A stretch of DNA of 31,819 bases from Minisyncoccota bacterium (GTDB lineage: Bacteria; Patescibacteriota; Minisyncoccia; Phycocordibacterales; UBA2100): assembly GCA_020058565.1 (NCBI GenBank), contig JAGVDT010000038.1:1-31819 (forward strand), given 5' to 3'. Made by a program: the position numbers and the translations under genes. Of this stretch, positions 1 to 6,984 are shown piece by piece. How positions within the stretch are numbered: the stretch's first letter is position 1; each line of letters begins with the position of its first letter. Below the pieces are notes generated by a model. That model saw nothing but the letters and a program-made list of their open reading frames with translations, was not told the DNA's origin and ran no database searches.

Positions 1-57
1 AGACACTACACCAGACATTACCAGGGCCAGCCGACACTCTTTGACGAGCTGGCGTAA
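1..57 (+). CDS. C-terminal end of an unidentified protein (5' truncated by window)
   Basis: The first 57 bases read through in frame 1 as 18 residues ending in QGQPTLFDELA and a TAA stop, 46 nt before the ung ATG. The tail contains QxxLF (QPTLF), which resembles the beta-clamp-binding peptide found at the C-termini of DNA repair polymerases and other clamp clients. A repair gene next to ung would be natural, but 18 residues cannot identify a family. The reading frame and stop are seen directly; the clamp link is inference. Confidence 0.5.
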   Translation, partial: RHYTRHYQGQPTLFDELA

Positions 58-67
58 CCTCACCATG

Positions 68-88
68 CCTCGCAGCTCTGCTGCGAGG
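68..88 (+). terminator. hairpin between the truncated gene and ung
   Basis: A perfect 8-bp stem (CCTCGCAG / CTGCGAGG) with a 5-nt loop lies between the upstream stop codon and ung. No T-run follows, so it may be a weak terminator, an mRNA-stabilising hairpin or a leader structure of ung. Confidence 0.35.
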
Positions 89-103
89 TAGTTGACTAGC
101 GGC

Positions 104-790
104 ATGAAAGAGGTGCAGATTGAAGCGGGCTGGAAGAAAGCGCTCGCCGGGGAGTTTGAAAAGTCGTATTTCAAAGAGCTTGCAGAATTCGTGCGCAATG
201 AATACAAAAAAACTACAGTCTATCCGCCGCCCAAAGACATGTTCCGAGCTTTTGATTTGACTCCCTTCGACAAAGTCGAGGTAGTGATACTCGGCCAGGA
301 CCCGTACCACGGCGACAAGCAGGCCAACGGCCTGTGCTTTGCCGTACACGAAGGCCTGCGCCACCCGCCGAGCCTGCAAAACATATTCAAGGAGCTTGAG
401 AGCGACCTCGGTGAAAAGCCTAAGATATCAAGCGAGCTTACCGAATGGGCCACTCAAGGCGTACTGCTGCTCAACGCCACTCTTACCGTCCGCGCGCACC
501 AGGCGGGCTCGCACCAGGGCAAAGGCTGGGAGCAGTTTACTGACGCGGCGATTAAGGCAGTATCCGATAAAAAGGACTACGTAGTGTTCATTCTCTGGGG
601 AAATTTTGCACGATCGAAAAAAACTCTTATAGATACTTTCAAGCACGACGTCATCGAATCAGCTCACCCCTCGCCGTTCTCTGCGTTCAGCGGTTTTTTT
701 GGCTCAAAACCGTTTAGCAGAACCAACGAATATCTCGCTGCGCACGCGAAGAAACCAATCACTTGGCTACAGTCGTCAATCGTGGTATAA
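104..790 (+). CDS. ung: uracil-DNA glycosylase, family 1
   Basis: Removes uracil from DNA as the first step of base excision repair in the cytoplasm. The 228-residue product has the family 1 signatures: GQDPYHG at about residues 64-70 with the catalytic Asp66, the LLLN stretch at 121-124, and the C-terminal HPSPFS motif with catalytic His188. The length matches the usual 220-230 residues. The ATG at 104 is preferred over the in-frame TTG at 92, which would add four residues; GAGG at 85-88 sits too close to the TTG and rather far from the ATG, so the start is not settled. The stop codon TAA is embedded in a TATAAT box that appears to serve the next gene. Confidence 0.95.
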   Translation: MKEVQIEAGWKKALAGEFEKSYFKELAEFVRNEYKKTTVYPPPKDMFRAFDLTPFDKVEVVILGQDPYHGDKQANGLCFAVHEGLRHPPSLQNIFKELESDLGEKPKISSELTEWATQGVLLLNATLTVRAHQAGSHQGKGWEQFTDAAIKAVSDKKDYVVFILWGNFARSKKTLIDTFKHDVIESAHPSPFSAFSGFFGSKPFSRTNEYLAAHAKKPITWLQSSIVV

Positions 791-791
791 T
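763..791 (+). promoter_or_regulatory. promoter overlapping the ung stop codon
   Basis: TTGGCT (763-768), a 17-nt spacer and TATAAT (786-791) with an extended -10 TG at 783-784. It lies inside the 3' end of ung and the TAA stop (788-790) is part of the -10 box. It would drive the small gene starting at 828. Confidence 0.7.
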
Positions 792-827
792 ACTTATAGT
801 TCACGCAAAATCTTAGATGAGGACGAG

Positions 828-1046
828 ATGCCACTTGAACTATCGTGGAATAAGCTACGTTTCAAAATCCGTCGCTTGGGAGGTGTTAAGGTGAGAAAGA
901 TGACTAGAGCCAAAGCACTGGGCAATAAGCCTGTGCTGCGAGACGACGGCACGCTCGAAATCGAGTGGTGGCGGGAATATCCCGGCACGCGTAGAGAAAG
1001 AATACACCGGATAATCCTCAGCGCAGAGGAGTTCGACATTATTTAG
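828..1046 (+). CDS. small basic hypothetical protein
   Basis: A 72-residue product starting MPLELSWNKL, rich in Arg/Lys in the first half (for example FKIRRLGGVKVRKMTRAK) and acidic at the C-terminus. The ATG at 828 is chosen because GAGGA lies just upstream and a good promoter ends at 791. Longer in-frame versions would start inside ung. It is a single-gene unit, bounded by its own promoter and by a strong terminator at 1072-1106. I recognise no family. The basic half could bind nucleic acid, but there is no direct evidence. Confidence 0.6.
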   Translation: MPLELSWNKLRFKIRRLGGVKVRKMTRAKALGNKPVLRDDGTLEIEWWREYPGTRRERIHRIILSAEEFDII

Positions 1047-1071
1047 GCAAGTCGCCGATTTCCGAGCAAGC

Positions 1072-1106
1072 CCTCCGATTTCATTGTGTGAAGTCGGAGG
1101 TTTTTT
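1072..1106 (+). terminator. rho-independent terminator
   Basis: An 11-bp stem (CCTCCGA...TCGGAGG, one T-G wobble, then TTC/GAA) with a 7-nt loop, followed by six T at 1101-1106. It ends the small gene at 828-1046. Confidence 0.9.
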
Positions 1107-1143
1107 CAATTCTTTAGAGACCGTATGTCGCGAAGTTGGCAGA

Positions 1144-1152
1144 TGCTATAGA
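1144..1152 (+). promoter_or_regulatory. extended -10 promoter just before the 253-aa gene
   Basis: TG (1144-1145), one base, then TATAGA (1147-1152), 8 nt before the ATG at 1161. No good -35 is visible. Transcription would start almost on the initiation codon. Confidence 0.5.
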
Positions 1153-1160
1153 CTTATATC

Positions 1161-1922
1161 ATGCCAGAACGCTCGAGAGAAGTTCGCGAGAAGTCACTGC
1201 TGGTACCGGGCCGCGAAGATGCATCCATGTATCCACCGGTGGGCAAGTTGGATTTAGACCGCATTACCAGTATGTCCGACGAGGAGTTGGATGTCCGTCT
1301 GGGGCAGCACCTGGAAGGCGCAAGTCCCTTAAAGAATCCGCACTACCGAGATGCGTATCCCGAACGCAGGCGCGTAGTGAAACGGATTTTTTTAGCGTTA
1401 CTCGAAGGACATCCGCCCTCAGGTTCAGCAGTGAGTGAATGGCTTGTAAGCCAGAGCGGCACGGGAGAACTTGCTGTCTCGAGGTTAAGCATACGTGCGT
1501 TGTTAGAACAAATTGGCTCGCAATCCTTAAAAAAGCGACTTCGAGATGTCAGATCGAATATACTAAACGACGTGCGTTTTTTGCAACCATCGAAAGAGGT
1601 TTTGCTCTCTTTGGCGGAGATAAACCAAGAAATGAAAAGGTATGGTCTTGAGAAATTTACGCTGGAAAGCCTTATGCGTCCTGATACATTGAGCAAATCT
1701 GCAATGGAACATGCAAAATACGGCGCTGGCTGGACGGACGTGAAATTACTTCAATTGTTTCGCCTGTATCTCGATCGCAGTATATCGCTAGCGAGTTTAG
1801 GCGAGCGCTTCGGCGGACTATCCGAGAACAATATTTCCGTAATCCGAAATAGGTATTTCACCAAAAATGCACGAGAGGTATCACGAAACATTCGTTACAA
1901 CAAAATACCCCTAATGAAATAG
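1161..1922 (+). CDS. hypothetical protein with a C-terminal helix-turn-helix-like segment
   Basis: A 253-residue soluble protein of unknown family. The middle is alpha-helical and charged. Residues about 190-235 (around LFRLYLDRSISLASLGERF and SENNISVIRNRYF) look like a helix-turn-helix of the sigma-region-4 type, followed by a basic tail. This suggests DNA binding; it is an impression from sequence, not a domain match. The ATG at 1161 follows a -10 box by 8 nt. It has its own promoter and lies between a terminator and a convergent protease gene, so context gives no function. Confidence 0.65.
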   Translation: MPERSREVREKSLLVPGREDASMYPPVGKLDLDRITSMSDEELDVRLGQHLEGASPLKNPHYRDAYPERRRVVKRIFLALLEGHPPSGSAVSEWLVSQSGTGELAVSRLSIRALLEQIGSQSLKKRLRDVRSNILNDVRFLQPSKEVLLSLAEINQEMKRYGLEKFTLESLMRPDTLSKSAMEHAKYGAGWTDVKLLQLFRLYLDRSISLASLGERFGGLSENNISVIRNRYFTKNAREVSRNIRYNKIPLMK

Positions 1923-1970
1923 CAGGCCTACGCTCCTATCCATTCTGCCAAGGCACCGCGTTGGTACCCG

Positions 1971-3242
1971 CTAGATCTTCAGAAGCTTTGTAAGCGTTTT
2001 TTCATCTGAGTGCGGGCCGATGATGGCTAGGTTTAACTTGCTGGTGTCCAAAAGGTCCCTGGCTACGCGTTGCACGTCTTCGGCCGTGACGGCGTTGATG
2101 CCTTTTACTATTTCTTCCACGGTGCGGACGACACCGATGTTTATGATCGATGTAGCGGCGAATTCTGCTATTTCGTCCGAAGTGTCGCGGTGTAGCACCA
2201 GCGAGCCGTTTATGTGGGCCTTTGCCTTATCGAGCTCTGCGGCGCTTACCTTGGTTTTCTTTATCTTTTTAAACTCATTAAGAATGGTTGCCACCGCTTT
2301 CTCGAGCTTGGCATGCTCCACTCCGGCCTGTACCGCCAGGTAGCCGCAGTCTGGGTAGCGGTCTACCCACGAGCGTACCGAGTAGGCGAGTCCGCGTTTC
2401 TCGCGTACTTCGATGAATAGTCGGCTCGACATTCCGCCGCCAAGGATGGCGGAGAGGACTTCCAGCGCAAATTCGTCGTGATGCAGGTACGGATACGCCG
2501 GGACACCGAGCATTAGCTGCGTTTGGTCCGTTTTCTTTTTCTTTATGGATACCCGCGGCTCATGCTGGACCGGCGAAAACATCTCGTACGAGGGCGGGGT
2601 AGCATGGCTAAAGTCAGAAAACTCCTTATGAATTTTCCAGAGCACTTTGTGTTCGGAAAATGCTCCGGCGACTACCACCACGGTATTGTGCGAAGTGTAG
2701 TTGCGCTTGAGGTAGCTGGAAAAATCTTTGCGGCTAAATCTGCGGATGTTTTCCTTTGGCCCCAGGATGGTGCGGCCAAGCGGGTGTCGATCGCCAAAAA
2801 TTAATGCGTCAAAGACGTTGTCTACCGTCCGCATCGGGATGTCTTCGTACATATCTATCTCCTGCAAGACCGCTCCGCGTTCTTTAGTGATTTCTGCTGG
2901 CGGTAGTTTGGAATTGAGAAATATATCGAAGACCACGTCCATCGCCGTATCTATGTACTGCGCCGATACCTTGGCCCAGTAGGCGGTGCGCTCTTTGGCA
3001 GTAAAAGCGTTGTATACCGATCCTACGCCATCGAGCTCTTCAGATATGGCGCGGGCGTTTTTCCGCTTTTTGGTGCCTTTAAAAAACATATGCTCAAGGA
3101 AATGGGCGAGGCCGTTTTCGCGGTCGTTTTCATAGCGGCTGCCGGTACCGGTCATTACGACGACGGTGGCCGTCTTCGAGCCCTCCATGGGTATGAGCAC
3201 GACGCGAAGCCCGTTTTGTAATGTATGAGTAGTGTGGTTCAT
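1971..3242 (-). CDS. M16 family zinc metallopeptidase (processing protease-like)
   Basis: A 423-residue member of the insulinase/mitochondrial processing peptidase family, subfamily M16B by size. The inverted zinc site HxxEH is HFLEH at residues 47-51, preceded by the usual NGLRVVLIP start and a GSRYE.......AHFLEHMFFKGT context. The second half contains LGGGMSSRLF and the VREKRGLAYSV stretch typical of the non-catalytic repeat. In other bacteria such proteins cleave peptides or protein leaders; the substrate here is unknown. It is transcribed alone on the minus strand. Its ATG ends one arm of a 14-bp inverted repeat (3241-3349), which may control translation. Confidence 0.93.
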   Translation of the reverse strand: MNHTTHTLQNGLRVVLIPMEGSKTATVVVMTGTGSRYENDRENGLAHFLEHMFFKGTKKRKNARAISEELDGVGSVYNAFTAKERTAYWAKVSAQYIDTAMDVVFDIFLNSKLPPAEITKERGAVLQEIDMYEDIPMRTVDNVFDALIFGDRHPLGRTILGPKENIRRFSRKDFSSYLKRNYTSHNTVVVVAGAFSEHKVLWKIHKEFSDFSHATPPSYEMFSPVQHEPRVSIKKKKTDQTQLMLGVPAYPYLHHDEFALEVLSAILGGGMSSRLFIEVREKRGLAYSVRSWVDRYPDCGYLAVQAGVEHAKLEKAVATILNEFKKIKKTKVSAAELDKAKAHINGSLVLHRDTSDEIAEFAATSIINIGVVRTVEEIVKGINAVTAEDVQRVARDLLDTSKLNLAIIGPHSDEKTLTKLLKI

Positions 3243-3349
3243 CCCGTTAGAAATGGGCCCGTGAGCATTTTATGCCTGAGCCGATTTAGCTAGTTTTCAT
3301 AAAATTTCCCTTCAATCATCCCGCCGAACTTCCAAATTTCTAACGGGAT
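3241..3349. repeat. 14-bp perfect inverted repeat overlapping the M16 protease start
   Basis: Arms ATCCCGTTAGAAAT (3241-3254) and ATTTCTAACGGGAT (3336-3349) are perfect complements separated by 81 nt. On the minus-strand mRNA the second arm ends in GGGATG, so the start codon and the only plausible ribosome-binding region would be inside the stem. Confidence 0.75.
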
Positions 3350-3360
3350 TCATGCGGGCC

Positions 3361-3388
3361 ATAGTATCGCTTTATATCTAAGGCGCAA
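3361..3388 (-). promoter_or_regulatory. candidate promoter of the M16 protease gene
   Basis: Read on the minus strand: TTGCGC (3383-3388), 16-nt spacer, TACTAT (3361-3366). The transcript would carry a leader of about 110 nt holding both arms of the inverted repeat. Confidence 0.4.
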
Positions 3389-3399
3389 ATGAATAGATG

Positions 3400-3408
3400 T
3401 GCTATATA
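3400..3408 (+). promoter_or_regulatory. extended -10 promoter of the small Cys-rich gene
   Basis: TG (3400-3401), one base, then TATATA (3403-3408); no convincing -35. The downstream gene has a clear Shine-Dalgarno, so this promoter gives a conventional leader of about 30 nt. Confidence 0.45.
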
Positions 3409-3442
3409 AAATACGGAGATCCTTCAGTTTAGGAGAGTGTTG

Positions 3443-3661
3443 ATGTGCTGTGAGCATGCATGGAAGTACATTACCGGCCAGGGTCGTTGGTTTCGCTGCG
3501 CAGTGTGTCGGGTACTTGGAGATTGGGTGGACAGATCAAGAGAGGCTCCTGTTCCGTGTACTTGCGACCTGTGTCAAAAACCCGCAACAAAGTTCGCGCA
3601 CGGCCACATCTTTGGTCTGCGCTGTGCAGTACACAAGAAAATCAGAGGGAGCCCGTCATAG
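3443..3661 (+). CDS. small Cys/His-rich, zinc-ribbon-like protein
   Basis: A 72-residue protein starting MCCEHAWKY. It has several Cys/His pairs: CCEH at the N-terminus, CAVC in the first third, CTCDLC in the middle and a final C/H in GLRCAVHKK. This spacing suggests one or two structural zinc sites. The ATG at 3443 is chosen over the in-frame GTG at 3437 and TTG at 3440 because AGGAGAG (3431-3437) is at the right distance. The gene is monocistronic, and its TAG stop falls in the loop of the terminator that follows. Family and role unknown. Confidence 0.65.
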   Translation: MCCEHAWKYITGQGRWFRCAVCRVLGDWVDRSREAPVPCTCDLCQKPATKFAHGHIFGLRCAVHKKIRGSPS

Positions 3662-3672
3662 GGCTCCTTTTT
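3648..3672 (+). terminator. rho-independent terminator overlapping the stop codon
   Basis: A 7-bp GC-rich stem GGAGCCC/GGGCTCC with a 6-nt loop, followed by five T. The stop codon at 3659-3661 straddles the loop and the second arm. Confidence 0.9.
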
Positions 3673-3708
3673 GTTTTCCTTTTGAATAGCTTGGAATTTT
3701 TCACTAAA

Positions 3709-3736
3709 CCCTATAACCTATACCCTGTACCCTGAT
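3709..3736 (+). repeat. tandem heptamer array A (before alaS)
   Basis: Four degenerate 7-nt units in register: CCCTATA, ACCTATA, CCCTGTA, CCCTGAT. It ends 6 nt before the alaS ATG. No inverted second arm was found. Confidence 0.75.
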
Positions 3737-3742
3737 TTCCAT

Positions 3743-5686
3743 ATGACGATAAACGAGATTCGCACAAAGTATCTTGAATTCTTCAAGGCACGCGGGCATA
3801 CTATTATCCCCTCGGCTCCCATTGTCCCCCTTAACGACCCCACCACGCTTTTTACCGGAAGCGGCATGCAGCCTCTGATCACGTACCTATTGGGCGAGCC
3901 GCATCCCCAGGGGGCGCGTCTGACCGACAGCCAAAAAAGTTTTCGCGCGGAAGATATCGAGGAAGTAGGGGACAACAGACACACGACGTTTTTTGAGATG
4001 CTCGGGAATTGGTCGCTGGGGGACTACTTCAAAAAGGAACAGCTACCGTGGTTTTTTGAATTCCTCACGGAAGAAATCGGACTTGATCCCAAGAATCTCT
4101 ACGTCACCGCTTTTATCGGCGACGAAAAAAACAACGTTCCGCGCGATGCCGAAAGTGCTGAAGTGTGGCGAAAACTCTTTGCGGCAAAGGGCATCGATAA
4201 CGAAATCGTCGAGATTGGTTCTGAAGCCGATGGCGGCAGGCTCGGTATGCGAGGTGGGCGCATTTTCTTCTACGAAGCAAAGAAAAACTGGTGGTCGCGC
4301 GCAGGAGTGCCTGAAAACATGCCGGTAGGTGAGCCGGGTGGGCCGGATAGCGAGGTTTTTTATGACTTCGGTACTCCGCATGATCCGAAATTCGGAGACA
4401 ATTGCCATCCGAATTGCGACTGCGGAAGATTTTTGGAAATCGGAAATTCGGTTTTCATGCAGTACATCAAAAAAGAAGACGGCTCATTTGGGTTGCTGCC
4501 AAAGCAAAACGTGGATTTCGGTGGCGGACTCGAGCGCATTGCAGCCGCGTCCATTGGAAATTCCGACGTGTTCCGAACAGACGTGTTTGAAGAGATCATA
4601 TCTCTTTTGGAGCATTTCTCCGGAAAGTCATACGAAGACAGCCGCTACCAACGATCGTTTCGAATTGTTGCTGACCACATGCGTGCTGCCACGTTTATGC
4701 TTGGCGATGGCGTGCGGCCATCCAATACCGAGCGCGGCTATGTACTGCGCCGGCTTATCCGCCGCGCGGCGCAGCACGCGCAAAAGCTCGAGGTCGCACA
4801 AGATCAGGGTGCTGAGAGCATGCTGAATCGCGCAGCAGTAATCGTGATGGAAAAATATGACGAGGCATATCCGGAACTTGCAGGTGAGGTCGCCTACAAA
4901 GAAATTACGGAGGCAATCTGGAACGAAGAAAAACAATTCGGGCATACTTTAGAGCAGGGGATGCGCGAATTTGAAAAGATGGTTAAACCTGACCGCAGTG
5001 GAAGGGTCGCGGGACTTACTGCAGACGATGCATTCGTGCTCTTCACCACATACGGTTTTCCCTTTGAAATGACCATGGAAATAGCGGCTGAGCGCGGCAT
5101 TTCCGTAGACGTCGCGCAGTTCAAGAAAAGAATGAAAGAGCATCAGGATCTTTCGCGAGCAGGAAGCGAAAAGAAATTTAAGGGCGGCCTCGCCGATACC
5201 TCAGAGGCTACTACGCGACTGCATACAACCCACCACCTACTTCTCAAGGCGTTGCAGCAAGTACTTGGTCCGCATGTAAAACAACGCGGCTCCAACATCA
5301 CGCAAGAGCGCCTGCGCATAGACTTTTCACATGGAGCGAAAATGACATCTGAAGAAAAAGCAGCGGTTGAAAAAATCGTTAATGAAAAAATAAAGGAGCA
5401 CCTGCCGGTGATCCGTTCTACGCTTCCAAAAGAAGAAGCAGAAGCGTCACATGCAGAGCATGAGTTTGGAGCTAAATATCCCGACACGGTTTCCGTGTAT
5501 TCCGTCGGCCCAGCGGGCGCTACGCAGGACGACCCGCAATTTTCCAAGGCATATTCTATAGAATTCTGCGGCGGCCCGCATGTCTCCAATACTAAAGAGA
5601 TAGACGAGGGCGGCGTATTCAAGATAAAAGGGGAAGAAAGTGTGGCTGCGGGTGTCCGTAGGATCAAGGGCATACTGCAGAAATAG
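3743..5686 (+). CDS. alaS: alanyl-tRNA synthetase, short form without C-terminal domain
   Basis: Charges tRNA-Ala in the cytoplasm. The 647-residue product begins with the class II catalytic core (EIRTKYLEFFKARGH, then FTGSGMQPL, and RHTTFFEMLGNWSLGDYF as motif 2), followed by the tRNA-recognition region. The editing (SAD) domain keeps its metal ligands: HxxxH in HTTHHLL and CxxxH in CGGPHV. It stops about 30 residues after CGGPHV, whereas typical bacterial AlaRS is about 870 residues and continues with a DHHA1/C-Ala domain. That domain is absent here, with a clean stop and no frameshift visible. The ATG at 3743 directly follows heptamer array A; no Shine-Dalgarno is seen. Confidence 0.96.
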   Translation: MTINEIRTKYLEFFKARGHTIIPSAPIVPLNDPTTLFTGSGMQPLITYLLGEPHPQGARLTDSQKSFRAEDIEEVGDNRHTTFFEMLGNWSLGDYFKKEQLPWFFEFLTEEIGLDPKNLYVTAFIGDEKNNVPRDAESAEVWRKLFAAKGIDNEIVEIGSEADGGRLGMRGGRIFFYEAKKNWWSRAGVPENMPVGEPGGPDSEVFYDFGTPHDPKFGDNCHPNCDCGRFLEIGNSVFMQYIKKEDGSFGLLPKQNVDFGGGLERIAAASIGNSDVFRTDVFEEIISLLEHFSGKSYEDSRYQRSFRIVADHMRAATFMLGDGVRPSNTERGYVLRRLIRRAAQHAQKLEVAQDQGAESMLNRAAVIVMEKYDEAYPELAGEVAYKEITEAIWNEEKQFGHTLEQGMREFEKMVKPDRSGRVAGLTADDAFVLFTTYGFPFEMTMEIAAERGISVDVAQFKKRMKEHQDLSRAGSEKKFKGGLADTSEATTRLHTTHHLLLKALQQVLGPHVKQRGSNITQERLRIDFSHGAKMTSEEKAAVEKIVNEKIKEHLPVIRSTLPKEEAEASHAEHEFGAKYPDTVSVYSVGPAGATQDDPQFSKAYSIEFCGGPHVSNTKEIDEGGVFKIKGEESVAAGVRRIKGILQK

Positions 5687-5689
5687 AAC

Positions 5690-5775
5690 GTATTCAGTAT
5701 TCTGTATACCGTATTCAGCGAGCTCAAAAGTACATGGGGATTTTGCAGTATACGGAATACTGTATACGGTATACT
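5690..5775 (+). repeat. paired heptamer arrays B (between alaS and the actin-like gene)
   Basis: Left arm 5690-5717 has four units: GTATTCA, GTATTCT, GTATACC, GTATTCA. Right arm 5748-5775 has four units: GTATACG, GAATACT, GTATACG, GTATACT. The arms are related by inversion and enclose 30 nt. The last unit supplies a TATACT -10 box 7 nt before the next ATG. Confidence 0.85.
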
Positions 5776-5782
5776 TCAAGCA

Positions 5783-6949
5783 ATGTTCGGGCTATTTGAG
5801 CGCGGGAAGTTTAAGCGTGTTGCGGTGATTGACGTCGGCTCCGCAAGTGCCGCGGTCGGGGTTATAGATATTAAGCCGGGAGAAAAAAGCAGGCTTATAG
5901 CCGCGCACAGAAGTTTTATTCCGTACGAAAACCGGACCAAGGAGCAATTCGCCGCTAGGATGGGCGGTGCCATCGAAGAAGCATCTCACAAGGCGCAACA
6001 AGAGCTTTCCGCGCGCAAAGAAAAATCTTCCGCGCCCATTGTCGAAGCGTATGCTTTTTTTCGTGCGCCGTGGGTAGATGCCCAGGTCGCAAGGCTTACA
6101 AAGGAATTTGGCAAAGAAACCCGCATTACGCGCGCCCATATCGACGCCCTGGCCGGGCAGGCGCTTTCCTCGGCCAAAAAAATGCTTGAGGCTATGGTGT
6201 TACGAGTAGAGATCAACGGGTATGCTACCCCGGAGGCGGTCGGTAAGTCCGGCCACACCGTGACGCTTTTCGCGCTTATTACGACGGTTGATCAGGAGCT
6301 GCAAAAAAGCTCACAAGCCTACATCGAGAAATCGTTTCCGCAGGTCAAGCCGTTTTGGCGTTCGCACACGCGTGCGTTGCTTTCGTGCGTGCGCGAACAC
6401 CCCAAGCATCCCCGCAACTGCGTCGTCGTAGACATTTCGAGTGAAGGCACGTCTCTTTTGGTGATCCGTGACGGCATACTTGAAGCTCAAACATCGTTTG
6501 ACTTCGGTGTGCACGCAGTTCTCGAAAAGTTGTCACAAAATTCGCTACCAGAGGAGACACTGGGTTTGATGCGCATGCTTGAGCGCGAGCAATGCTCCGG
6601 CGATGTCTGCGAAGCGCTGAAACTAAACATCGAGAAAACCGAGCAGGAAATGGTGCGCATATACGGCGAGCAGCTCGCGGCGCTCGCCGGGAAAGTTCGA
6701 CTGCCCCATGACCTCTTGCTTTTTGTTCATCCGGACTTGGTGCCGTGGCTGGCAAGATTTTTTTCGCGCCTGGATTTTTCGCAGTTCACCGTGCCGCTCA
6801 GGCCGTTTGCGGTTGCCGAGCTTGCATCGCGCGACGTCCAGGAGTGGATTCAAATAGACAGCTCAGCGCCCGACATATCGCTGCTACTCGCAGCATCGCT
6901 CGTTCATATAGAGTCTCTTGAGAAAAAAGCTGATGTGCATAAAGTCTAG
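5783..6949 (+). CDS. FtsA/PilM-like actin-fold protein
   Basis: A 388-residue cytoplasmic protein. The opening VAVIDVGSASAAVGVID (residues 13-29) resembles the phosphate-1 loop of the ASKHA/actin superfamily, and VVVDISSEGTSLLVIRDG later matches the phosphate-2 pattern. The overall plan fits FtsA or PilM, which recruit membrane complexes in division or type IV pilus assembly, but I see no clear membrane-binding tail and the match is remote. The next gene, 35 nt downstream, encodes a single-pass membrane protein, which suggests that the two work together. The ATG at 5783 lies 7 nt after a TATACT box made by a heptamer repeat. Confidence 0.6.
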   Translation: MFGLFERGKFKRVAVIDVGSASAAVGVIDIKPGEKSRLIAAHRSFIPYENRTKEQFAARMGGAIEEASHKAQQELSARKEKSSAPIVEAYAFFRAPWVDAQVARLTKEFGKETRITRAHIDALAGQALSSAKKMLEAMVLRVEINGYATPEAVGKSGHTVTLFALITTVDQELQKSSQAYIEKSFPQVKPFWRSHTRALLSCVREHPKHPRNCVVVDISSEGTSLLVIRDGILEAQTSFDFGVHAVLEKLSQNSLPEETLGLMRMLEREQCSGDVCEALKLNIEKTEQEMVRIYGEQLAALAGKVRLPHDLLLFVHPDLVPWLARFFSRLDFSQFTVPLRPFAVAELASRDVQEWIQIDSSAPDISLLLAASLVHIESLEKKADVHKV

Positions 6950-6969
6950 AGCACATTGAGCGTTCGCGG

Positions 6970-6975
6970 TATAAT
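6970..6975 (+). promoter_or_regulatory. -10 box of the baseplate-J-like gene
   Basis: A perfect TATAAT 9 nt before the ATG at 6985. No good -35 at 16-18 nt. It suggests a leader of only a few nucleotides. Confidence 0.6.
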
Positions 6976-6984
6976 CAAAGACCC

